From Cycas panzhihuaensis (taxonomy: Eukaryota > Cycadophyta), in NCBI GenBank assembly GCA_023213395.1, contig CM041465.1, positions 93,627,741-93,691,740 on the forward strand: DNA of 64,000 nucleotides. The letters run 5' to 3'. The notes below the pieces were generated by a model that was not told the origin of the DNA, did no database searches, and worked only from the letters and a program-made list of their open reading frames with translations. The translations under genes and the position numbers were made by a program. Positions 40,287 through 51,521 of the stretch are shown here, piece by piece (the stretch's first letter is position 1; each line of letters starts with the position of its first letter).

Positions 40287-41830
40287 TATTACTAGTTCTT
40301 GATGGCACAGAGAATGGTTTTCATTTCATTTTGGTAGGTTGACAACCTATAATCATGGTCTCTAAGTTTTTAACTTTAAAAAATAATAGGGTATAAGTTC
40401 TATATAAGGATAACACCTAAGCTAAAACTTAATGCATTGCATCATAGTTAGAAAGGTTAAGAGAAGTTTGATGTGGCCAAGACCAAAGTAGAGGTTATAA
40501 ATTCTTTAAAATAAGTAAAAGTATCATTAACAATGAATGACCATTTAAAATAATATTTCTAGAGTAAACTAGTTAATATTGTCATTAAGGTTGTATAATT
40601 CTAAATGAACAGATAATAGAGTCCTATGAGTCCTAAGAGAGCATGTAGCTAGGTAAGGTTTTTTAAGGATGGCTAATTTGTAATAATTATTATCTTATCA
40701 AGGTCAATCCAAACACTTTCTATAGAGATAATGTGGCCAAGGTATTATAGTTTAGACTTATCAAACTCACACTTGGAGAGCTTAGTATATAATTGGTGTT
40801 TAGACTATCTCTAAATCGTAAGTGTGAATGGACATGCCAGTGTTATAGATGAGAATATTATCAAAGAAGATACTAATGAATTTCTTAAGGTAATGGGTAA
40901 ACACCTTGTTCATAAGAAATTAAAATATAGCTAGGGCATTATACAAGACAAAAGGTATAACATGAAATTTAAAGTGGTCGTGGTATACATAGAAGGCAGA
41001 TTTGTGATGGTCTTCATGTACAATTAGGATTTGATAGTATCCAAATTAGAGAACCAACTTGGTAAAAATTATGGTACTATAGATCTCATCTAATATGGCA
41101 TCGATTATTAGGATGGGGAACTTATTTTTTATTGTTATTTTATTAAGTTATTGATAATTGACATATAACTTAAATAAGCCATCATTTTTACAAATTAAGA
41201 TAATAGGGGTAGCATATGGGATTTTATTGGGTTGAATTACTACCATTTCTATTAGCTCATTGGTGATTATTTTAATCTTGTTCTATTGAAAGTAGAAATT
41301 TCTATAGGGTGGAAGATTAATAGGATCATGAGAATTTTTTGTCTCATTGGTGTGGTAACACACCAATCTAGTAGGGGGCCAACTAATAGGGGGAAAAAAT
41401 GGATTGATATTTATTAAGGATGTGTTAGATATTATAGTGAATGTCTATGTGGGATTAGATGTTGTTGATGTATATATTATAACATACTTAGCTACTTAAT
41501 TATTTCCTCATTTGATTTAGAAAGTTTAGTTTGTTAGGAGGATGTTTTATTCCATGGAGTTTGTATGTTTATCTTATTTGGTCCTTAAATGAGATGAATA
41601 GGTTGGTGAAGAAGTTATTTATACTATGTGTACCTAATATTTAGAGCCACTAGACTCCAAGAATAACTTCTAATCTACCAATAGATAAGGCATAAAAATT
41701 AAAGGTTAACCTATAAGTACCAATCTAGATAGTGAGGTTCTTGACCACTAAAGTCTAAGAATAGCATTTGATCCACTAATAGATAAGGCATAAAATTTGA
41801 AGGTTAACCTATAAGTACCTATTATGAACC
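40287..41830 (-). mobile_element. Old gypsy fragment: protease and RT remnants
   Basis: Minus strand. Near 41820-41650 the frame gives LTFNFYALSIGRLEVILGV, the C-terminal block of a gypsy protease. RT pieces follow down to about 40700, including YLKKFISIFFDNILI (near 40890-40848), where the second catalytic Asp is Asn. All frames are full of stops. It appears to be the host into which the chromovirus inserted, and is the most decayed gypsy here. No LTR found. Confidence 0.7.
41647..41820. repeat. 98-bp imperfect tandem duplication inside the old gypsy protease
   Basis: CCACTAGACTCCAAGAATA at 41647 and CCACTAAAGTCTAAGAATA at 41745 begin two copies that both run through GATAAGGCATAAAA and GGTTAACCTATAAGTACC. 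The copies have diverged at a number of sites. Confidence 0.82.
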
Positions 41831-41849
41831 TCCTTAAGGATTAATTAAT

Positions 41850-42069
41850 TGTTATTAATGAATAGGCATCTTCTGAAGAGTTGTGACTTTTTATTGAAGG
41901 GGCCTATTATTTGCCTATAAAAGAGGCCTCCAATGTATTAGACATCATTAATCTTTTATTAATCAAATATATATCTTTTGACTATTTATCTATTCAATTA
42001 TTCCTGTGCTCACATATTCTCTCTGGAATCTAGTGACTAGGCTCCGGTTACAAAAGAAGGTCTGTAACA
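41850..42069 (+). repeat. Copia-like 5' LTR (220 bp), element otherwise unrecognised
   Basis: It starts TGTTATTAATGAATAGGCATC and ends GGTCTGTAACA. A TATA box CCTATAAAAGAGG lies near 41910. A primer-site-like sequence follows. The short length and layout fit a plant copia LTR. No partner LTR or coding region is seen. Confidence 0.6.
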
Positions 42070-42071
42070 AG

Positions 42072-42086
42072 TGGTGAATCAGAGTG
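42072..42086 (+). other. Primer-binding-site-like sequence after the copia-like LTR
   Basis: TGGTGAATCAGAGTG lies two bases after the LTR end and resembles TGGTATCAGAGC with small changes. Confidence 0.5.
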
Positions 42087-43085
42087 AATGTTCTTGCGTA
42101 TTGTATGTAAAGTTACTACAAATAATTCAAGCTATTTATTCACTCAACAATTATTGTTGGGCTCTCCACTAGTTGATAGTTCCACGTAGTCGCTCAACTG
42201 TCTATGCTTTGTCCTCTGTTTACTCACCTATCCCATTTTGCATTCCATTAATTACTATCTAAAGTAGTCATGTGTCATTCACATCTTACTAGCCCATTTG
42301 CTATCCAAACTTTCTTTTTGTGTTCCATTCAAAATAATTGTTTACCCTTCTTATACAATCAATCAATGTTACCAATTTATCCGGTTGTCCATCATTAATA
42401 TCTGGAGGCATTTTTTGCTCTCGTCACTGGTTCATTCTCATCATTGCTACATTCTCATCATTGCTACGTTCGTTCTCATCACTGCCTGCATTCTTGTCAC
42501 TGCTTACATTTGTTCTCATCACTACCTGCATCCACTATGTGTTCTTGTCACTGCACTGAATTGTTCTCATTATTGCATTGAATTATTCTTGTCACTATAC
42601 CAAATCACTCTCATCAATGAATTATTTTCGTCCCTGTCATTGTTGTTCTGTCGTTTTTGTCATAGTCATTCTTTGATCTTTGTCTTCTCCTTTGTAGCTT
42701 CGTCACTATTTCTGTCACTATCGTTTGCCATCTCTGTTTGTATCTCTGTCTCTGTCTCCCATCACTGTCTTTGTCTCCTATCTCCATAGCTCCATCGCCG
42801 TCTATGTTACTATCGTTCCGATTTCTATTTATGCATGTCGTTTCCCATCTCTGTAGCTCCGTCACCCTCTTTATGCTCATCACTTTATATCCTCACATTT
42901 GTGAATCATTCATTTTATATATATTCAATGATTTTATTTATATTGCATATATGCAAATAGTCATATACATATCAAATAGTTTATATATAATTATACTATA
43001 GTATGATATATATATATGCAACATATTTATTCAATATTAAGTTTTAATTTGATATATATTAAAGAATATATATATTGATATCCTT
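42087..43085. other. No gene; pyrimidine-rich low-complexity DNA
   Basis: From about 42400 to 42880 the plus strand is dominated by loose repeats of CATCACTG, TTCTCATCATTG and TCTGTCTC. The open frames here (42298-42789, 42738-43001) are rich in Ser, Leu, His and Cys because of this composition and match nothing I know. Confidence 0.6.
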
Positions 43086-43674
<589 letters not shown>

Positions 43675-46298
43675 TGTTTCCCAACTAGTGGGAATGGACT
43701 CAAGACACATCAACCCAGGTATGTTTAGGTATACGTTCTCACTTCTCCCTGCTCGTGCTTGATTGAGATTATTTAGCGTAGACTACTTGACATATGCATG
43801 CCTGCATGCATTGCTTCTCTGCTTGATCATATTGCATGTGCTTATGGCACATCATCAGCCTATGATGACTCACAATGGGGGCATTCCTCAGTGAATGCTA
43901 CACCCCATATGGTGCACAACCACCTACTCCATCTCCACGACCTCTCGGAATGTTTCAGCCAGTCATGTTTGCCCATGTTACGACATTTTACTCATGTTGC
44001 AGTCTTCTCCAAGTCCGGTTAATCCCTTAGTTGAGATCCATTTTACTGTTTTAGCTACTTGCCCATCATCTGGATATTTCCTCCAGTTGTTTTAGGCTTA
44101 ATTTACCCTTAGTGACAACTCCAAAGCCTTTATTTCTGCTCTTTTTATTTTGTTTTTACTGTCAGTCTAGTACCATTATAAACTTAGCGGTACCACGGTC
44201 TTTGCTGCAGTACTACTAGGTTTACTTCGATACGACTATTTGAATTTCAAAAAAAAAAAAACCACGCGACAATTTCCATTTTCTTCACAGAACTACCGTG
44301 TGGCACCTATCCATTTACGCTGCCCTGACATCCCCAATGTTCACCTATAGTGAACAGGGGATAAAGGGATTTTTCCTCTTCATTTTTGAAGATCTTTTGT
44401 TTATTTTTAGAATTTTTTACTGAATTTTCATAGAAAAATATACCTAACATTCACAGAAATCTGCTACAAGGAAGGATACACTGCTACAAGCTAGATTCCA
44501 AGGACCATTGATGCCCCCCACAGCTCCAAACAATAGGATTTATATCTTCTTACAGGTGACCAAGGCTTCAAGGAGGATTACTACCAAAAGCTCTCCAAAA
44601 AGACCAACTACCAAGGTCCCAAACTTACAAGGACATTTTCACACTTCTCTCTTTTCTAAAACCTGCCACTATTATCCACCAAATACTGGTTATCTCTACT
44701 ATTTTTAACAGTAAATTTATGTTTAGTTCTTCCACAACAAGGTACTCTCTACTTCTATTTTGTAATTTGTGTTGTTTCTTCATGTTTTAGTGAATAAACT
44801 TTTAGTTTGTGTACCTTTATGTTGTTGTGCTTAATTAGCATTACTTCCTTTTTTTTTTTTTGAAATATTATTGCTTCTCCCAATCATTCCAACCAACCCA
44901 TTCTTAGGTGGCTATTGTAAAGGGGCAACACAAAGAGGATTTGAGGGAGGAAGGTGGGGTTCCATCCCCCTTGCTGTCCTTCTTCCCAAGGGTTCCATCC
45001 CTCGTTCTCTTTCCCTTTGTCTTTAGTGCCTTCCTAGGAATCGGGTTAAGGGAGGTTTGGGAATCCAGTCTCGGAGCTAAAACCAGCATTAGCAACCTGT
45101 TGCCACGCCGGTTCTAGGAATTCCATTCGTCAATTTTGGGCCTTGCATAAGCCCCAAACCCTTTCCTTGTCGGTTAACGGTTTGCCATTCATCCAACCCA
45201 ATGATTTGCTGTTCATAGTATCTCATCCCTTGGGCATCTGTATACCTTTCCATTACTCTCTTCTTTCTCACTGTTTGCTGTCCCATGACCTTGTTGTGGG
45301 CCCGTTCCCCCTTTCTGAGTTCCGTGGAGATTCTTTGTGGGTGAGTTAGCCATTCTAAGGCTATACTCTTCTCTTTTTTGGGTGTCGCTTGTGGTATGCA
45401 TTTATGAGAGATTTTGTTACATATTGTTACTTTACATTATTACATATTTATGCTTAGCTTAGTTTTAGGTAGTTCCATTTGAGTTTAGCATCTATACTCG
45501 GTCTACTTTGTGGCCCCTCTTCTGAGAGGGAGGTACTCACCTAACTTGCTTATAGGATCTCGCATTGGTGGAGCTACGCGTGGAATGAAACCCATTGCAG
45601 GTTAGTTCTACATGTAGTGCATTTCTTATTATTTCCCATTTTTTGCTTCTTTTCCGCTTTCTATTTTTGCATGTTTAAGGGGAGGTAAGTTAGCCCCTCT
45701 TCAGTTGCTTACGGCAACTATCACCGACCGATATTACATGTGCAACGAGCAGAGCAGAAAGAGTGGGAACTAAAGGGATGAGCAGCACTCCACTCAGACA
45801 CCGGATCCAGGTACTTTTCTTATTTCCTACATATCTCCTTTACACCGTTGTATTTTATGCACATGCTTATATGGTTAAGAACGTGTAAAGAATTAAAAAG
45901 GGAAAAAGGAATATGCGTTTGCTTTACATTGTTTTATTTATCGGTTAGCTTAGCATAGTTAGATTGTTTACATTGTGTTGGAGCTACCCATATTTTATCC
46001 CCTTTTAGCCTACACCTAGATGCTATTTTACCTGCCTTCCTACTTCGTTGCCTTCTCATTTCTTCAAGAAGACGCAACGTGCTAGGTGCTTACTCCTCTT
46101 CTCGGCCATCCGAGGGGTAGGAAGGCCTCGCTTTGCACGACTACCTGGAAGCAACCAAGCACCTCTGCAATTCTGAATCTGTGCTCTAACGCATGGATGC
46201 CCTGTGAGGTGAAGTCCTTACTGTTTAGTTTAATTTAGCTTTTCACATTTCACTCCCTTTGCTAGACGTAGGGACACCACTGTGCAGCAAGCATTTCA
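43675..46298 (+). repeat. 5' LTR of Tat-O (2624 bp)
   Basis: It starts TGTTTCCCAACTAGTGGG and ends GCATTTCA. It contains the GGTACC motif (44189), stem-loop TAGCC/GGCTA (45347-45363) and donor stem-loop GGGGAGGTAAGT..CCCC (45680-45697). It aligns with the Tat-I LTRs throughout and with Tat-P more loosely. Confidence 0.87.
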
Positions 46299-46299
46299 C

Positions 46300-46318
46300 T
46301 GGCAACCATACTAGGGAC
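46300..46318 (+). other. Primer-binding site of Tat-O
   Basis: TGGCAACCATACTAGGGAC, one base after the LTR end; compare TGGCGACTATACTAAGGAC in Tat-P. Confidence 0.75.
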
Positions 46319-46508
46319 TGCCAGTAAGGGAGCTAGATCTGCTTCTCCTTTTCATTGGTGTTCTTGCCTTTAGGTAGCCTTCTTATCCTGCTTTTTAGTT
46401 GGGCTGCCCCCAACATAGTTGTTTCATACCTCTTTCACTTTCTTCTAACAATGCTCATAAAGATGTTGCATGCAACATTTCTCATGTCACTTGTGAGGTC
46501 TGCCGCCG

Positions 46509-49015
46509 TTGCTAGAAGACCCATTGCCTTGTTCCCTTCTGTCGTCGAATCCTGATTCGATAATAGAAGGTTATCTGTCTGATTGGGCTTACCACACCAT
46601 GGTCTTAGGAACTCAACAGTTTCTCACGTCCGTTCTAAGATCCACCCACGAGGGTGACGATTCCATCTATTATCCAGGTGGTCTGTTTCACCCTTCTGAC
46701 CTTCGTCCTTCTACTCATGCGACAGAAGACTCGTCTCCTCACGAGACTCACCATCCCATTGGTAAATCTTATGAGGAGTGCCCTGAGGGGTCCCTGATAT
46801 TCGAGATCCCATCGACCTCGTATGGCTATAAGGACACCCCTCTTGTCGACGTGGTCGAAGCACTTAGTGAGTACTTTTGAGCAACTCGCCTTCAACCATG
46901 GCCCAGGTGGTTTGACGAAGTTCTGTGTAATGTAGCATCTTCTTCATCTGTACCTGTGCCTCTTACAGTAAATGTCTCTTCTACCCACGTACACTCGTCT
47001 CATGTTGTGTCTACACTGGCTCCCAGGATAAGTGTTGTGCTATCTATCCCTAGCCATGGTCCTGTTTCTTTAGGACCCATTCGTGTCATGTCCTTCCTCC
47101 AACTTGGGGTTAACATGTCATTCCCAAGTCAAACGAATGCGCCACCTTCAAATGTGGCACGTGTGTTTCCTAGTAGGCCTTGAGGCCCTACTAATGCTGC
47201 TGCTATCAACTATGTAGGACCCGTTCCTATATATGTTTAAAACCTATCTGGTAGTCCTTCCCTTTATGTGCCCCCAGGTTACACATCTCAACTTTGGGGG
47301 TAGGGTAAGGGAAACCATCTTCCTGCTTATGGGGTAGACCCGTTGCACCCATATGGGGTTGCGCCACCTATGGGTGGCCCATATGGGTAGAATTCGGTCT
47401 CACACCCTTTATTTCCACCATCTAGTGTAACTCCTATTGCCACGCCTTCGCAAGGAAGCATGCCTCCCTTCCAAGGCGTTTATCCGCAACCCCCTTTCTA
47501 ACAAGGGGTGTTTCCCCAAGGAGGGATGGGTTTACCACCCCCATCCATTCCTGTTTCTTTACCATTCATCAATCTTTTAGCCCATGTGAGGATACATCCC
47601 TTCATGGACTACCGGTTGACACCGCTATTCGTTGAGGCACTAAGGACTAACCTGCCGCCTCACCCTCTTGAAGTTCCCAAATTCAATGGGACTTCATCGC
47701 AAGACCCAACTGAGCATGTGCATAGTTTCTCTATGATGTGCATAGATTATTGGACTTACAACCACATTCTGATGAAGTTATTTCCGTGATCCTTACAGGG
47801 TGATGCCCTTAAGTGGTTTTACTATCTCCCTGCCCACTCCATTTATTCATTCTAGTAATTGGCGGACAAGTTTGTCAATTACTTTGACGTAGCCCGTCCA
47901 TTCGAGAGCAGAATAAAAGCTCTTCTTTCACTCAAACAAGGTCACGGTGAAATGAATCGTGACTTTGTGAGGCGATTTCATGATCTCCTTCACTCTACCA
48001 AGGCCATGTTGCTTGAAGATTTGAAGCAGAATCTCTTCGTCAATGCACTTCACCCCAAAGTACATGTGGAAGTCCTCAAGATAGGGGCAACCACATGTGA
48101 CTCTACGATCATGAGGTGCTTAGTATTAGAGGCCATCGAGATCCAAGCCAGACTCAAGAAACCTCTTAAGCCCTCACAATATTGTGAGGCACCTCCCCTA
48201 GTAAAGGAGACTAAACCTTCGTAACCTGCCATGTCTACCTCTCATCCTACTGAGAGGACCTTAGACCCTCTTACCTCTGCTATTTGCTCATTCGAGTGCA
48301 TGATGAAGGAGCTTAAACTCCAATCCCCTTCATCGCCATCTTCCCATAAACCAGTTCAGCAAGCTTCTCATGTCATTCCCCACAAAGGGGGTAACACTTA
48401 ACCTTCTCAAGCAAGGAGGATCGATCCTCTCCTTGAGAAGAGATGGTGTTCCATCCATGGAGAATGTTTCCATGATGATTCGTATTATTAGGTGCAACAC
48501 CTATGTGATGCCCCGCCGCACGATTCATCCCCTAGATGGGCATCGAGGCCTAACCTCGATTAACCCATTTATAGAGATCTGTTCCCCAAACACAGGGAGC
48601 ATAATCATAATGTTCAACAAAGGAACAACTAGAATCGGGATAGATACCCCGATTCTCGCCCTTCGCATGGTAGAGAGAAGGGTATGCGAAGGTCATCTTC
48701 CTCTTCACACTCCCCTGACCACCGTGCTCCATCACTTTTCTTGTCCCGTAACAAGGGAAAGAAGGTGATCCAGATGCTTGAGACCACCCCCCTTTATACT
48801 TTGACTTGGTCTCAAGCTGCAAAGGAGGCAATTGGTGCCTCCGCATCTACCTCGCACCTTGATCCTCCTCCAGAAGCCATTCCTCCAGAGATTCCTGCTC
48901 TTCCCAAGAGCATTCCCATTCGCCCTGGTTGCTTTGACTTTAGGAGAGTCCTTACCCAACCCACAAGGAGGGGTAGGCCTTTCTCCGTAGTCGAAGAGCT
49001 TCTTACCGTGGCTGC
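46509..49015 (+). pseudogene. gag: Tat-O gag, broken and cut at its C-terminal side by Tat-I
   Basis: N-terminal piece 46509-46880 (SDWAYHTMVL, VEALSEYF); Pro-rich segment near 47326-47392 (GVDPLHPYGVAPPMGGPYG); capsid 47600-48224 (KFNGTSSQDPTEHV, KALLSLKQGHGEMNRDFVRRF, LHSTKAMLLEDLKQNLFVNAL). Knuckle region EKRWCSIHGECFHDDS near 48435-48480, followed by Ser/Arg-rich sequence and NKGKKVIQMLETTPLY. The last open piece (48684-49115) runs past 49015 into the LTR of Tat-I, so its final 33 residues are not gag. About six breaks. Confidence 0.84.
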
Positions 49016-51501
49016 TGTTTCCCAACTATTGGGAATGGACTCGAGACGCGTCGACACAGGTTTATTCAGGTATATGTTCTTACTTTTCTTACCTATGTTA
49101 ATTAAGATGGTTTAGAGTAGTTTGATTGACATATGCACATACATATGCATTTGTTTGTTTGCTTGCTCATAATGCATGTGCCTAATGGCGCCTTGACTAT
49201 GACGACTCACGGTGAGGGCATTCATCGTGAATCGACACCCCATATGGCATACAACCACTCACGATGTCTCCATGGTCTTCGGGATGCTTTTGCCATTGTT
49301 TATTCTTGTTACCATATGCCACTTATGTTGCAAATCCTTCCTAAGCGGTTTAACCCTTAGTTAGGGCTCTTTGCACCATTATGAGTACTTGCCCATGGCC
49401 TAGACCTTCTCCTAATTGATGTATTTCATGCTTAGCTTTTGACCTTACCAAAACCTGATTTTTGAGTTATATTTTTCTCTTTTTTGAATTTGGTCGATCT
49501 GCGGTAAACTAGGTGATGCAATGAGTTCTTGATGCAGAGTTTGCGTGATGCGACTATTTAAAATTTTAAAAAAAAGAGAAACCACGGGAACGATGGCGCA
49601 TTTTTCGTGGAACTCTGGCGTGGCTCCGTCGATTGGGCGCCCCAAGCCCCAACGTTCACTTGCTATGCCCAAGGCATAAAGCCTTTTTCTTACTCATTTC
49701 TTGAATTCTTCACTTCATTTTCAAGTTTTCTAGAGCAACTTCTCCACAAAAGACAAGGCAAAGCGGTAAACAAGAGAGCTTCTTCTCTGACGGTGGGGAG
49801 GAGGTGAAGTGGGCCACTACCGGTGGAGTTGCGGGGCCATTCTTGCCCCCTCACAGACTCCATCACAAGCACCACTGTTCTCCACAAATACCTAAAGCTT
49901 CAAGGGGATTTCTTCACCAAAAAGACTACTTCAAAGACCCATTTTCAAGCTCTCAACTTGCATGAGGCTCTACTCCTCTACTCTCTTGCAAAGGACATTC
50001 AACACCACCTCTTAGACATTGCTTGAAATTGCTTTGCTCCAAGTGGCCAAGTACCTACATGCACTTATTCTTCTCTATTCAAGGTATTTATTGTCTCTTG
50101 TTGGTGCTTTTTGCTTATTTTTTTCCATTGTTTTGCTTGCAAATTATTCCCTCCCTTTTGCATGCACTTTCTTTGAGTCTCTCTTGGCCATTTGATGCAA
50201 GTAACCTTAGTAGTTGTGGCTTACTAGAGTGCTGCCCTAGGTTAGGCACATTTTCTTGTATTTCCTTGAAACCCATCCTCTTCCTCTTAGCTTCCTCTTT
50301 CGCCATTTTTTAAGCTAGCCGGCATAAAGGGGTTTTCACGAGGATTTGAGGGAGATAGGCGGGGTTCCGTCCCCCATTGCCGTCCTTCTTCCCTAGGGTT
50401 TCGTCCCTTATCCTCTCTCCCTTTAGCACCCGTGCTTTCTTAGGAAACGGAGCTAGGGAAGCCTTGGAGAGTTGGGTTGAGTTTTCCTCTTGGTGTAGGA
50501 AATTTGTTACTACATGACTCATCTTGTTGCATGCTAGCACTGTTTCCCCTATACCCTGTGGAGACCTCTCGTGGGTGAGTTAGCCATCCCGAGGCTACAC
50601 TCGATCCCATTTGGTGCATTTTATGGTGTCTGACGGTCGCATATTTATCGCGCGACCTTGTTTCATTTTCGTTATATGTTGGTGCTTAACTACATTTTTC
50701 TAGCTTAATTGATTTCATTTTCAGTATATACATATATATCTTGTCGTGCGTAGCCTCTCTCCAGGAGGAGGCGTTCTTCTGTTTGTGCGAGGTCGCTTAA
50801 GAGGGAGTGGTGCGAGATCAACCGTTCTTGGGTCGGCTCTCGCACGGTATCCTTCCCTCTTCTTGTTTTGAGATTTACTTTCTGTTCTTTCAGTTTATTT
50901 AGTCCTTGCATGCTCTCGGGGGAGGTAAGTGAACCCCCTTCGTTGTCTTCGATCGACGTTGCATGCGCGGAGGGCAGAGGGAAGGAGCCTTGTTGAGGAG
51001 GAACACTGCATTTCTGCCCGGGGCCAGTATCCGGTATTTTCCACGTATCTTTCGTATTTTCTTTACGCTCTTATGTCTCTTTGCATTTACTTTGATAGGT
51101 AAAGGAACATAAAAGAAAAAGGAAAAATAACCGTTTATTTCACATTTGCTTTCTCGTATTACTTTATTACATTGCATAACATAGTAGTGGAGGACCCATT
51201 TACCCGTGCCCCTTAGCCGCACTTGCTCTAGACCCGTTACGCATTTGGTTGGTTGCCCCCCTCGTCGTCTTCTCATTGCCTTGAGAAGCCGTGACGCACG
51301 AGGTTCCTTTTCCCTTCCCGGCCATCCGAAGGGTAGGAAGGTCTCGTCTTACTGCAGCCACAGGCAACTAGGCACCTTGCGATCCGTGCAGCTCTCCGTG
51401 CCAGGACGTCTGCGGTATGATCCTCGCTATCTAGCACGCTTAGCATATTATTCTTATGCCCTTCAGCTGGGCGTTGGATCATTGCCCGCGGAGGCGTTTC
51501 A
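49016..51501 (+). repeat. 5' LTR of Tat-I (2486 bp)
   Basis: Starts TGTTTCCCAACTATTGGG and ends GAGGCGTTTCA. TATA-like GGCATAAAGCC at 49673; stem-loop 50581-50597; donor stem-loop GGGGGAGGTAAGT..CCCCC at 50918-50938. The GGTACC palindrome is degraded here near 49510. Frames 49823-50313 are leader, not genes. Confidence 0.9.
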
Positions 51502-51521
51502 GCGCGACCATCTTTGAGGGC
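51502..51521 (+). other. Primer-binding-site region of Tat-I, altered
   Basis: GCGCGACCATCTTTGAGGGC occupies the place where Tat-O has CTGGCAACCATACTAGGGAC. The CTGG core is altered to GCGC. Confidence 0.55.

Noticed and set aside
42298-42883. Possible secreted or membrane protein (163 aa) rich in Ser, Leu, Cys and His
   Set aside because: Composition follows loose CATCACTG and TCTGTCTC repeats; no known motif and an equally open frame on the other strand.
49823-50313. Open frames with a hydrophobic Ser/Leu-rich stretch, repeated at 59746-60248
   Set aside because: They lie in the Tat-I LTR leader. Both copies exist because the LTRs are identical there, and Tat-O and Tat-P LTRs do not keep the frame.
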